Below, in pieces: positions 20,700-32,690 of a stretch of DNA of 64,000 nucleotides (position 1 is its first letter; every line of letters begins with the position of its first letter). A model generated the notes under the pieces. The model was not told the DNA's origin. It saw only the letters and a list, made by a program, of their open reading frames with translations, and searched no databases. The position numbers and the translations under genes were made by a program. The stretch covers positions 55,526,686-55,590,685 of the forward strand of contig OZ020306.1 of NCBI GenBank assembly GCA_963971305.1, read 5' to 3'. Source of the stretch: Arcuatula senhousia (Eukaryota > Mollusca > Bivalvia > Mytilida > Mytilidae).

Positions 20700-21310
20700 A
20701 CTAATTTGAATGTTGGCAACATTATACATAAGTGTCTTTTAATTAGCAGGAACTGCCTACCATCTTGAATCACCCGCGTGCTCTCACTTCGACTGGAGTT
20801 CACGTTGCTGATCGTATAGTTTAGTTTTGTGTTTGTTTTGTTTTTGTTGTTGTGCGTTTCGTTTTTGTAAGTCTTGTCTTTTATGTAAACTGTGGTGTTT
20901 GTTTTTGTCATGGCCTTAAAATTTGGATCTCCGATATTGAATGTCCCTTCTGTAGCCGCAATTGATGGATGAAAACTTGCAAAATTGTCAATTCTTCGGC
21001 TGGATGCAAGTGGTCACGCAAGTAGCTATACACAGGCAATGAATGCAAAAACATGCGAAAGACTTCTTTCTTCGGGTGATTCAAAGTGGTGCAGCACACA
21101 GCACCTGACGACACTGCTAAATATCAACCGTGCATATGAACTAAACATGCAGTCGTTTGCTTACTAGTTAAAACATTTAATCAAAGAAGTCATACAGATT
21201 TTCTTATCTTAACAAGAGGAAGATATGTTTTGTGTTTGTTTTGCTTTGTTTCTTTTTTCAATTTTAGTTTTTAAAGCACCGTATTCTAAGTAAGGGGGCA
21301 TATAATATAG
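20700..21310. other. Intergenic DNA without recognised features
   Basis: Contains T/G-rich tracts (20820-20910). Frames of 60-68 codons at 20908-21167 on both strands overlap each other and match no family I know. Not called as genes. Confidence 0.4.
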
Positions 21311-21317
21311 AATTAAA

Positions 21318-22110
21318 GTTTGTTTTTGCCTACAAAAACGATGTCTCCCCCCGTTTCCCCAAAAACATCCAAGTTCAAAGGGCCATTACTCCCACAAAAA
21401 TATGAGGATAAAAATTTCCTGGTCATATGCACAACTACATATGGTGTCCTTTCTATATACCAAGTTTCATTGAATTCGGTTCAGTAGTTTCAGAGGAATT
21501 GCGCTGACAAGATGATAAATGAGGATTTTCAGCAAATTTCTAAGTTCAAAGGGCCATTACTCCCACAAATATTTGAGGATCAAAATGTCCTGGTCATATG
21601 CACAACTACATATGGTGTCCTTTCTATATACAAAGTTTTGTTGAATTCGGTTCAGTAGTTTCAGAGGAGTTGCGCTGACAAGATGAAATATGAGGATTTT
21701 CAGCAAATTTCTAAGTTTAAAGGGCCATAACTCCCACAAAAATTTGAGGATCAAAATTTCCTGGTAATATGCACAACTACATATGGTGTCCTTCCTATAT
21801 ACCAAGTTTCGTTGAATTCAGTTCAGTAGTTTCAGAGGAGTTGCGCTGACAAGATGATAAATGAGGATTTTCAGCAAATTTCTAAGTTCAAAGGGCCATA
21901 ACTCCCACAAAAATTTGAGGATCAAAATTTCCTGGTAATATGCACAACTACATATGGTGTCCTTCCTATATACCAAGTTTCGTTGAATTCGGTTCAGTAG
22001 TTTCAGAGGAGTTGCGCTGACAAACTCTGTGACGGACAGACGGACGGACAGACGGACGGACACGACAAAAACAATATGTCTCCCCACAAAAGTGGGGGGA
22101 GACATAATTT
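21318..22110 (+). mobile_element. Family C element with four 171-bp tandem units
   Basis: It starts near TTTGCCTACAAAAACGATGTC with CTCCCCCC and ends with GGGGGGAGACATAATTT, so the ends are inverted. The landmark GGCCAT falls at 21382, 21552, 21723 and 21894, a period of 170-171 bases. After the array comes GACGGACAGACGGAC microsatellite. Minus-strand frames through the array are repeat artefacts. Confidence 0.8.
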
Positions 22111-22636
22111 CTAGCATAGCCAGCCATTCATTTATCTTCAGGCATGTCAGGTTTTATCACATTATCAACTTAATTTTTAAAGGGCTCCAGAACAGGACAA
22201 GTTGGGAGGCGAGGGAACAATTCATTAGGACATAATTTTTATAGAATTACACTAAAATATTAATTTAAAGCTATTCATAACAGAATAACATAAAATGTTT
22301 GTTATCTTCGATCTTAACATATGATAAAAAAAAAACCAACATACTCATTAATTAGATTTAAGAATAATACACAAATTTAACTTAATCTTAAGACATAATA
22401 AAATTCGTGTTCTTAAATATAGACCTTTCTAACATTTACTTCCTGTTACGGTTAGACCAGTGATATTACATGTATAAAGACATACTTTCAATTAATTTAA
22501 AATCCATCAAGGCAGAGGAGAAAAGATGCATGTCCATGATATAAAAATAAATCTAAAAGATTAACTGCAAATATACCCGTAACCAATTTTCATGATTCGT
22601 TGTATGAAACCAAAAACTTTAGCTTTAATTAATCAA

Positions 22637-25600
22637 TCAATCCCCTTGACGTTTTAATTTGTCGATTGTCAGCGTGAAGTGACTCCACACACTGTCATAT
22701 GAGTATTCCCTTCGTCCAGTAGGATTTCGACATTCCAATTTGTTGCATTTGCAAGGAAACGTTTCTCCCTCAACAAAGCACGGAATTCCAGCCTTACTGC
22801 AGGAGCAAGTTTCTGGTGAACACCCACGGCGACAACTACATCCGACTTTTCTTCGCGAGTCTCGGATTTCTTTGCAGTTTATCTCCTCCGATTTGTCAAT
22901 TTTTACTACACCTGACTGACGTAGTAATAATCGTCTTTGCGCAGGTGTCAGTCTGTTTTCGGGTTTCAAACGTTTCGTAGATATATACCAATCCTCGTTT
23001 TCTAAGTCCAATGCTTCGTGGTCGATTTTAGAACTTGTTACAATACTCTCTGTATTGCTAGGTCCCGTGTCTACTTTCCCCGACCTTTCCAAGTCCTCTT
23101 TAGAAGCTGTGTCATCTTGGGGTTTACTATCTGGAGTTAAGAAAGACATTTTTCACAGACTTTCACGTGATCGCCTAACGAAAGCGTCTCCTCTCCGGTG
23201 TGTTTGTATGCCATACCTACATTTAAAATATAACAGTTAACATTATTAAGAACGAGAATATTTACGAAACCCGAACATGCCGAACCGGGTTGAACATACA
23301 AAAGTCAGTGGACAAAATGAAAACATGCAAAACAACAACTACATGTACTTAGTAGTTGATAATAAAACATGATTTCATTTTTGATTTAATGATGTTTTCA
23401 ATTGTATTCATGTATGTATATACATGCCCAGTGATGGGCCCATAATTGTTTAATAAACTATTCTATACTAAAGCCAGATTTTACAATAATTTAGATATAC
23501 CCCAAAGAAATCTAAAATCAATTGTTCAGTCTATACATGTATTTTGAATTAATGATAGAAGCAAAGAAGCATTATAACATGTATAATGGGGTATTCGAGT
23601 GTCAAAAGTCTGAAAGGCCAACTACAAAACCATTAACACGAACGAGATTAGCACGAAGAAACAAAATATTAACCGAACACAAATCAACAACGCGACCACT
23701 CAAGTCGTAACGAGAGTGAACTCGGGTGTTCCGGAAGAATAACCAGTTCCTGTTGTCTATACGCGGCACTTCCGTCGCGCTGCCAATTTCCAATTCAGTG
23801 TGTCAAATCCGATAAAGGAAGACAAAACAAAACTCTATGACAAACAAACTTCTGCACTCATCTGAGAGTACATTAATGTTATGATGATGTTAATGCTACT
23901 GGTCTTGTACAATGAAACAATGACACATATACATTCAGCTATCAACATGAGATCGGGTTAGAAAATTACTTGAAATCAACTGGACGACTGTTCATTCGGG
24001 CAATTGCATCATAAAATATATGACGACTCAGTAAACATACAAAGTAAATAAACTTGTACAGGAAACACCTTCCTCTTTATCCATACATGAACATTAAGTA
24101 ACAAGAGGCTCCCAGGAGCCTGAATCGCTCACCTGACATATGTGCCTGAAGTCAAGGTTATAAGGCAAAATTTATATAACGTTGAAAGGGTCAAAAGATT
24201 AATAAGGGGGTCATCTGACAATATGGTGGATCTAAAGGTGCTGATCACTTTTGTTCTCAATCAAAATCTAAAAATCTGTCATCCTTTTTGAGTTATTTGC
24301 AAAAAAATGCAGTTTAACCTAATGTTCTATTTTTAGCCACAGCGGCCATGTTTTACAACCAATCAAAAATCCCCACAACAGTTCTATACACCTAATAATA
24401 ATAAACAATAATACCAAGTTTGGTTCCATTTGGACTTAAAGTGTCAGAGGAGTTAACATTTTCAATATGAGGAAATGCAGTTTGAAGTTCCAAGGGCAAT
24501 AACTCCTAAAAGGAAAGCTACAACGTTGACCCTGTAACACATTTTGTAGATCTTGATGTGCTTAACAATATGCAATTTAAATTTCTCAAATATCTTGTAT
24601 AGTTTTCAAGATATTGAGCTAAACAGGTGCAAAATTTGCAAAAAATACACAAAAAGGGCAATAACTCCTACACGGGTTTTTGGATTTTCTTCAAAATTTC
24701 AGAGCTGGTAGATCTTGAGGTGCTGATCACTTTTGTTCCCAATCAAAATTTTGAAATCTGTCACCGTTTTAGAGTTATTTGGAAACAAGAGGCTCCCAGG
24801 AGCCTGAATCGCTCACCTGGTCTTGATGTTGACCCTATACTTTTTGTAGAGCTAAATGAGCTGAACATTGAAGCAAGCAACAGCTTTTCTCTACCTGCAA
24901 TAGTTTTCAATCTATAGGCCAAAAACACCATTTTTCACCTATAAGGGGCCATAACCCCTATAAGGAGTCATCTGACAACTTCGACCCTATGGAGACTTTT
25001 ATAGAGCTAAATGAGCTGAACATTTAAGCAAGCAACAGCTAATCTCTATCTGCAATAGTTTTAATCTGTAGGTCAAAAACATGAAAAATCACTTTTTTCA
25101 GGGGCCGTAACCCCTATAAGGGGTCATCTGACAACTTCGACCCTATGGAGACTTTTGTAGAGCTAAATGAGCTGAACATTTAAGCAAGCAACAGCTAATC
25201 TCTATCTGCAATAGTTTTCATTCTGTAGGCCAAAAACACGAAAAAAATTTATTTTTCAGGTGCCGTAACCCCTATAAGGGTCATCTGACAACTTCGACCC
25301 TATGGAGAATTTTGTAGAGCTAAATGAGCTGAACATTTAAGCAAGCAACAGCTAATCTCTATCTGCAATAGTTTTCATTCTGTTGGACAAAAACATGAAA
25401 AATCGCTATTTTTCAGGGGTCGTAACCCCTATAAGGGGTCATCTGACAACTTCGACCCTATGGAGAATTTTGTAAAGCTAAATGAGCTGAACATTTAAGC
25501 AAGCAACAGCTAATCTCTATCTGCAATAGTTTTCATTCTGTAGGCCAAAAACATGAAAAATCGCTATTTTTCTGGGGCCGTAACCCCTACAAGGGGTCAT

Positions 25601-28600
25601 CTGACAACTTTGACCCTTTGGAGAATTTTGTAGAGCTAAATGAGCTGAACATTTAAGCAAGCAACAGCTAATCTCTATCTGCAATAGTTTTCATTCTGTA
25701 GGCCAAAAATATAAAAAATGGCTATTTTTCACCTTTAAGGGGCCGTAACCCCTATAAGGGGTCATCTGACAACTTCGACTCTATAGAGACTTTTGTAGAG
25801 TTAAATGAGCTGAACATTTAAGCAAGCAACAGCTAATCTCTATCTGCAATAGTTTTCATTCTGTAGGCCAAAAACATGAAAAAATGCTATTTTTCACCTT
25901 TAAGGGGCCGTAACCCCTATAAGGGGTCATCTGACAACTTTGACCAAATGGAGACTTTTGTAGAGCTTTTGATGCTGAATCAGTAGCGTGGCCTCAGATT
26001 TCCTCTATCTCTTATACTTTTTGATTTATAAGCCAAAAACAGTAGTCTGACCCCCCTGGTCTATTTTTAGTAACGGTGGCCATCTTTTTTGACGGATCAA
26101 AAATTGAAACACAAGTTTGGTGCAGGACACCCTAAGGATCATTCACACCAAGTTTCATTAAATTCTGTTCAGTAGTTTCAGAGGAGAAGATTTTTGAAAA
26201 ATTGTTAACAGACGACGACGACGACGACAGACGACGACGACGGACGCCAAGTGATGGTAATAGTTCACTTCGGTCCAGGTGAACTAAAAACTGCCAATTA
26301 CCCCTATGTTCTATTTTTAGCCACAGCAGCCATGTTTTACGACCAATCAAAAATCCCCACATCAGTTCTATACACCTAATGCTAATAAAGAACTATACCA
26401 AGTTTGGTTCCATTTGGACTTAAAGTGTCAGAGGAGTTAACGTTTTCAATGTAATGAGGAAATGCTGTTAAAATGCTCAATTTTGACGTTCTAAGGGCAA
26501 TAACTCCTAAAAGGAAAGGTCCTACAACGTTGTAACATATTTTGTAGATCTTGATGTGCTTAACAATATGCAATTTAAATTTCTCAAATATCTTGTATAG
26601 TTTTCAAGATATTGAGCTAAACAGGTGCAAAATTTGCAAAAAATCCACAAAAAGGGCAATAACTCCTACATGGGTTTTTTGATTTTCTTCAAAATTTCAG
26701 AGCTGGTAGATCTTGAGGTGCTGATCACCCACTTTTGTTCCCAATCAAAATTTTGAAATCTGTCACCGTTTTAGAGTTATTTGCAAAAAACTGCCAATTA
26801 CCCCTATGTACCCCTATGTTCTATTTTTAGCCACAGCGGCCATGTTTTTCGACCAATCAAAAATCCCCACATCAGTTCTATACACCTAATGCTAATAAAC
26901 AACTATACCAAGTTTGGTTCCATTTGGACTTAAAGTGTCAGAGGAGTTAACGTTTTCAATGTAATGAGGAAATGCTGTTAAAATGCTCAATTTTGACGTT
27001 CTAAGGGAAATAACTCCTAAAAGGAAAGGTCCTACAACGTTGACCCTGTAAACATATTTTGTAGATCTTGATGTGCTTAACAATATGCAATTTAAATTTC
27101 TCAAATATCTAGTATGGTTTTCAAGATATTGATCTAAACAGGTGCAAAATTTGCAAAAAATCCACAAAAAGGGCAATAACTCCAACATGGGTCGTTGGAT
27201 TTTCTTCAAAATTTCAGGGTAGGTAGATCTTGAGGTGCTGATCACTTTTACCCTATGCAGAATTTTGATATCTGTAGCCGTTTTTGAGTTATTTGCAAAT
27301 AAAAAGCTTCGCCGAGCGCAGCAGGATACGACCGCAACATGTTGAACCCTGTACGTTTTAGGCCTAATATGGATAGTCTATTGTTCTGGACACATGCAGC
27401 CCATGGTGGACTGACAAAGGTTTTTGACACATGATGGACTTTCAACCCAGGGGCTAAAAATATAAATTTTGAATGTTGTATTCTACTCTTTAAAAGAATA
27501 ATGTTTGGGGAAAAAATTAAAAATCGAACCAGAATTTTTTTAAAATTATGATTACAGCCCAAAAAATTTATTCTTAAATTTAGAATCGCTACCTGACAAG
27601 AATAAATTTGCAAAAAAAATTTTCAAAATCGGACCACAAATAAAAAAGCCCCATTTGGCCCCTAATTACGTAATAGGGGGAAAAAGGGGGGGTCGCAAAA
27701 ATTAATTCCTAATTTGTATTCGCTATTTGACAAGAACAAACATGCAAAAAAAATTTTCAAAATCGGACCAGAAATAAAAAAGTTTCAATTTCGGCCCCAT
27801 TTGGCCCCTAATTACGTAATAAGGGGAAAAAGGGGGGGGTCGCAAAAATTAATTCTTAATTTTGTATCCGCTATTTGACAAGAACAAACATGCAAAAAAA
27901 ATTTTCAAAATTGGACCAGAAATAAAAAAGTTTCAATTTTGGCCCCTTATTACGTAACAGGTGAAAAAGGGGTGGGGGTCGCAAAAATAAATTCTCAAAT
28001 TTGGATTCGCAACTTGACAAAAATAAACTTGCAAAAAAAAATTTCAAAATCGGACCTCAAATAAAAAAGTTTCGATTTTGGCCCCGTTTGGCCCCTAATT
28101 ACGTAATAGGGGGAAAAAGGGGGGGTCGCAAAAATTAATTCTTAATTTTGTATCCGCTATTTGACAAGAACAAACATGTAAAAAAAAATTTCAAAATCGG
28201 ACCACAAATAAAAAAGTTTTTATTTTGGCCCCTTTTGGCCCCTAATTACACAACGGAGAAAAAGGGGGGGGCGCAAAAATTCATCAGGTTCATTCTTTTA
28301 TTGTAAGAAACATTCTTGACAAATTTCACAGCAATAGGCCAACTAGGACCAAAGTTATGGTGGAAACAAGTAAAATATTTGAATTTTTTTCCCCTTTTGG
28401 GCCCCTAATTTCGAAACAAAAAAAGGGGGCCCCCCCAAAATCAATCCCATTCATCCTTGTATGGTAAGAAACATCACTGTCAAATTTCATAGCAATTGGA
28501 TAACTAGAACTAAAGTTATTGTGGAAACAAACAAAAAAGTAGTATTTTTGGCCCTTTTTTGGCCCCTTATTTCTAAACGAAAAATGGGGGGACCCCCAAA

Positions 28601-29138
28601 ATCAATCCCATGCATCCTTTTATGGTAAGGAACATCATTGTAAAGTTTCATAGCAATCGGATAACTGGAACTAAAGTTATTGTGGAAACACTAAAAAGTT
28701 AACAGACAACGACGACGACGACGACGACGACAGCATCATACCATAATACGTCCGCAAATTTTTTGCGGTCGTATAAAAACTACATTTTACCCCTATGTTC
28801 TATTTTTAGCCATGGCGGCCATGTTTTACGACGAATCAAAAATCCCCACATCAGTTCTAAGCACCGAATGCTAATGAACAACCATACCAAGTTTGGTTGC
28901 AATTGGACTTATGGTGTCAGAGGAGTTAACGTTTTAAAAAGTTTACGCACGACGGACGGACGACGGACGCCAAGTGATGACAATAGCTCACCTGACCCTT
29001 TGGGTCAGGTGAGCTAAAAACAAGAATACCTAAAGTCGATCCACCTTCATGTGGTATCACACCAAATCCTTGTTCACGGGGAAAGTAGTAGACTTGCACA
29101 TCTTTGAACTTAACATTCTTGGTCTTTTTCTTTTCCAT
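22637..29138 (-). CDS. CSRNP (cysteine/serine-rich nuclear protein)-like gene, apparent frameshift
   Basis: Two coding exons were found. The upstream exon is 29144-29030, with acceptor CTTTTCAG and ATG at 29138, and encodes [19 protein letters not shown] followed by GGSTL, the CSRNP N-terminal motif. Donor TTTAG|GTATTC at 29030. The downstream exon is 23216-22637. Joining phase 1 gives [18 protein letters not shown], agreeing with the family, but this frame stops at 23139-23137. The conserved C-terminal domain ([19 protein letters not shown], then [39 protein letters not shown]) is in another frame, open from 23149 to 22637. The switch maps near an A-run at 23153-23149. CSRNPs are nuclear, transcription-factor-like proteins. 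This one is short, ending just after the Cys-rich domain. Upstream untranslated exons are likely beyond 29144. Confidence 0.75.
23217..24099. other. 3' part of the CSRNP intron, outside the nested elements
   Basis: Intronic AT-rich DNA. Frames near 23522-23793 overlap on both strands and match no known family; the stretch with ACACGAACGAGATTAGCACG resembles repetitive DNA but has no second copy here. Confidence 0.4.
24785..26290 (+). mobile_element. Nested family A element with seven to eight ~155-bp units
   Basis: It starts AACAAGAGGCTCCCAGGAGC and ends GGTCCAGGTGAACTAAAAA. Units carry GAGCTAAATGAGCTGAACAT spaced about 155-160 bp, with a near-palindrome CCCCTATAAGGGG in most. The last part carries the TTTCAGAGGAGAAGATTTT and (GAC)n tail module. 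Flanks rejoin as GAGTTATTTG(G)AAA/CTGCC, matching uninterrupted copies at 26776. Confidence 0.8.
27299..28779 (+). mobile_element. Family B element nested in the intron element
   Basis: Starts AAAAAGCTTCGCCGAGCGCA with TACGACCGCAA, ends TTGCGGTCGTATAAAAA, giving an 11-bp subterminal inverted repeat. The interior has tandem units with AATCGGACCA, AAAAAGTTTC and GGCCCCTAATTACGTAATA, then (GAC)n. It interrupts the host sequence inside GAGTTATTTGCAAA, the same position used by the neighbouring nested element. Confidence 0.8.
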
Positions 29139-29144
29139 TAAGGT

Positions 29145-29868
29145 CTGAAAAGGAGAGGAAAATATATGTACATATAAGTTACGAAAAGTTCATGGAGTAT
29201 GTTTGGGTTAAATTGAAACACTTTCAAGGTCCAAGGCGTTTGTGTATACTTAGTAATCAATATTTCTCGCTATGCTTACCTAGGCTCCTGAAATCCAGTG
29301 CCCGGGGTTCATATGAATTAAATAGGTGAATATCCCATATCCCAATATACCTTAAACAAGCCTCACTATAATGGCATGTATCATAGACGTATGTATTATG
29401 CATGTACATGTATACATAAGCGCCTGCCGTGGGTCTAGGAATATGTGTGAATATGTTCACGCAGATATGAAATGTTTTTGACTCATTTTAAGAATTATAT
29501 GCACGAGGAAAAGTTGAAATATATGTCACAATTTAATGTTATAATAATATACGGTTTACCCCCTTGTTTATAAAATTGACACATGTTCTATATTTCCATG
29601 CTGCCATCCCAGGACCCCCACCCTTATCATGTATATTAGGAGCATTAAAAAAAATGCGTATACCTTATCACATATCTTGCAGAAAAGCATCATTAAAATG
29701 GACTTAAATATCCAAGTAAGTTTTGCCTCAAATATCCCGTATCCCACGAAGAAAATGTGTGAATATCCCATATCCAAATATACCCTAAACAGCCTCTGAT
29801 TATGGTTGAAAAATAGAAACTTTAACACCATCTTACAAAATTTAATGTCTTCTTGCAGTTCTGTGATG
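29145..29868. other. Upstream intron or 5' flank of the CSRNP gene
   Basis: Beyond the acceptor at 29145 no further CSRNP exon is recognisable. The region includes two similar tracts (CCCATATCC near 29331 and 29767). No coding feature supported. Confidence 0.4.
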
Positions 29869-30548
29869 TCCGACCACAGGGACTTGCTCCCCTCTATCAA
29901 TATTTTGTTAGAGTCAATGTGCGGTACGAAAAAAACACAAGGGAGATACTACTTTCACCACCCCCCTTTTCTGTAATTCGATTTTCTTTTCATGAATCAT
30001 TGATCTCGTACCTTTTCTTATATAATTCGTTTCACAGATTATTATCCTTTCCAAAACACCCAAATATATTTTCATTCATTGCATTTCGTCATCAAAATCG
30101 GGCTTTGTTCGGGCAATTTTTTAAAATTTGGCAATCGCTTGGACATGAAAATGAAAGTACATTCTCGGGACTTTACCAATAAATGTAACGTAAAACGAAA
30201 GTAAAAACGTCATTAAAATTCATTCGGATTTCTTTCGAGTTTCGAGACTCTTCCTTAACGTAATGCTTTTCATGTCCAAGCGATTGCCAAATTTTACAAA
30301 ATTGCCCGAACAAAGCCCGATTTTGAGGCCGAAATGCAATGAATGAAAATACATTTGGGTGTTTTGGAAAGGAAAATCATCTGTGAAACGAATTATATAA
30401 TAAAAGGTACGAGATCAATGATTTATGAAAAGAAAATCGAATTACAGAAAAGGGGGTGGTGAAAGTAGTATCTCCCTTGTGTTTTTTTCGTACCGCACAT
30501 TGACTCTAACAAAATATTGATAGAGGGGAGCAAATCCCTGTGGTCCGA
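29869..30548. repeat. 680-bp foldback element with ~285-bp arms
   Basis: The left arm (29869 to about 30150, starting TCCGACCACAGGGACTTGCT) is the reverse complement of the right arm (about 30264-30548) with few differences, around a loop of about 113 bases. The 109-codon frame in the left arm is not kept in the right arm, so I do not call it a gene. The arms would form a long hairpin. Confidence 0.8.
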
Positions 30549-31039
30549 CTGAGAAAATCGTCTGCCAATTTAAATTTTTGAGTTCAAACAATCTGTTTGT
30601 AGAATTTCTGTTTGTTAGTTTGATTTAAATGATTCACACAGTTACACTTACTTTGAATCACGTGTATCAAATGTTTGTTTACATCCACTGTGTTTACATC
30701 TTCATCCTCTTGTCAATCCAGGAAGTGAAAATCTTAATGTCGTTATCTGTGCTATTACAACATGAATCAGTATGAATAACTGGACGATCTGTCTGAATTT
30801 TACGATAATTTTTAAAACTTAAGATCATTTTACGTGTAAAAAGACTGATCCTAACATCCTTGGACTTTTTCTGTTTATCAAAGAGATTAAGCACCGGAAG
30901 TCACAATACTAATTTTAATACATATCGGTAGATGGTACGTTCCAAATTCGGAAAAAGACAACTCCCATGACAACATATTTTACCTTTGAAATAAACTCTT
31001 GTGCTGCATAAATATGTTTTTTTCTTTATATATGTTTAT
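30549..31039. other. Intergenic DNA without recognised features
   Basis: AT-rich; a 66-codon minus-strand frame at 30694-30894 is unrecognised and not called. Confidence 0.4.
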
Positions 31040-32690
31040 TAATGCAACTAGAGACTAGTACAGTCATGGCATACAATACAAAACAATGACAATGACATAC
31101 ATTATAAAACAATGATATACATGAATAATAACAAATTGACATGAAGAATATGAAACAAACATATAGTCAGTAATATAAACATTTTATATTAAATATTGGA
31201 ACTAACTAGGCTCTCCCTTCCTCAGTTCTAATGACCGATCTATAAAAGAGACAATAATCCCAATTTCTTCAGGTGTTGACGGGTTTAAAATTTTTATTAG
31301 TTTTTCATTATTGTTAAGCAGATCAAAATTTGGATACCAATCTAAAAGGTTTTTAAGTAATGTATCCCTTTCTTTTTTGTTAATTGTACAGTTTAAAAAG
31401 AAATGTTGCTCATCATCTAAAGTATTACAGGTTTCACATAGTCTCAAATGCCTGGGAATTTTTAAATATCTACCAGTTTCAATAAATAATTTATGGTCAC
31501 TAATTCTAAACTTTGTTATGTTTTGACGTACTTTTTTATTTGGATGTTTTAAGTAAAACTCCATTTGATTTATTGTTACTTTAATACTTTTATATAAGAA
31601 CAACTTATTGTCTTCTGTTAAATTTTCTATTTTGTTAATAGTTATTTTTTTATAATATTCGGTCACATTGTCTTTAATTGTTTTTTTAACATGACCTAAT
31701 TTTTTTATTGGATCCCAGTTTGCTAACTGATGTTTTTGTATATTAGTTTCTTCCAAAATATTTTTTGCAAAAGTGTTCCAAGAATATGTTCCCTCAACAT
31801 CTAGTTTTTCTGTTAGTTGAAAGGCTTCCTTTAGTATTGGATTAATATCATTGCTATAGAGTCTAGCAAGATATGATATGGCTTGTATTTTTACATTGGA
31901 TTCAACAGGAAGTCTATCAAGTTCAGCTCTAGTTGCTAAATTTGAGGAACTTCTCTTAGTTCCAAGTGTATTTTTACAAAAACTTAGATGTAGCTTCTCA
32001 ATAGGTGTTTTATCTATAAACGTATTGGGATCTACCTCTAGATTGTTCTTGTGAGCTCTAAGTTTGGCTCTATAATATTTCAAATAATGGTCCATGAAGC
32101 TTATTTCAGCATTATAAGTTAAAATAGGATGAATGAGTGTATCAAATATATTGCATGAAACTTTCACAGGAATTTGACTTAAGTCTGATGTGTACCCCTT
32201 CACAGTAAAAAGTACTTTTCTGGCCTTATTTGTCATATCCACAGTACTGTTTATCAGACTACCATTGCTGTTTATTAAGCATCCCAGGTATCTAAATTCT
32301 TTTACATTCTGAATAGGAATATTTTTATACTCTGTGAATGAAGTTGGTATATTAACAGGTTTATTTTGAAAAATCATAGTTTTAGTTTTACTGGCATTTA
32401 CAGTTAATTGCCATTTATCACAATATTCTGAGAGATTTGTTAAACTATTTTGCAGGCCTTCTTTGCTCTCTGATAGAATGATAAGGTCATCTGCAAACAG
32501 TAAGCTTCCAAGTTTTGAATTTAATAGTGTTAAAGGTTCACAAGTAGCTTTAGAAAATAAGTCACTTATGTCATTAATAAAAATGTTAAATAAAGTGGGG
32601 CTAATAGAGTCTCCTTGTCTCACTCCTTTATCTATTTTGAATGGACTTGAAGCTAAAATGACAACTGTGACGATCTGATGATTGCCCATG
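31040..32690 (-). mobile_element. 5'-truncated LINE with a long open ORF2 fragment (reverse transcriptase)
   Basis: An open frame at 32689-31202 (495 residues) covers the RT from motif 4: KGVRQGDSISPTLFNIFIND (residues about 21-40), LLFADDLIILSE (about 67-78, catalytic ADD), SEYCDKWQLTVNASKTKTM, then FRYLGCLIN. The C-terminal zinc-knuckle-like segment is RLCETCNTLDDEQHFFLNC. It lacks the endonuclease and the first RT motifs, so it is 5'-truncated near 32690 as usual for LINEs. The 3' end has a short repeat tail (AATGACATACATTATAAAAC). The uninterrupted frame suggests recent insertion. Clade not assigned. The decayed LINE at 9.4-12 kb is the same family. Confidence 0.85.

Larger units (their letters stand above)
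24100..29020 (+). mobile_element. Family A element filling the CSRNP intron, with two elements nested inside
   Basis: It starts with ACAAGAGGCTCCCAGGAGCC then AATCGCTCACCTG, and ends with GACGGACGACGGACGCC then a hairpin TCACCTGACC/GGGTCAGGTGA and GCTAAAAA at 29020. Its own units carry TAACAATATGCAATTTAAAT and GGGCAATAACTCCTA (24480, 26490, 27010). The end lies ten bases inside the intron from the donor at 29029. A family A copy (24785-26290) and a family B copy (27299-28779) interrupt it. Confidence 0.75.

Noticed and set aside
21557..22117. Repeated minus-strand frames with LVYRKDTICSCAYYQEILIL
   Set aside because: They are the 171-bp tandem units of family C read through in one frame (171 is a multiple of 3), not a repeat protein.
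24785..26290. CRISPR-like array of family A units
   Set aside because: The units are about 155 bp with similar, not unique, intervening sequence in eukaryotic DNA; they are transposon tandem repeats.
29853..30182. 109-codon frame starting after TTCTTGCAG as an upstream exon
   Set aside because: It lies in one arm of the foldback and is not kept in the other arm; the agreement with an acceptor is probably chance.
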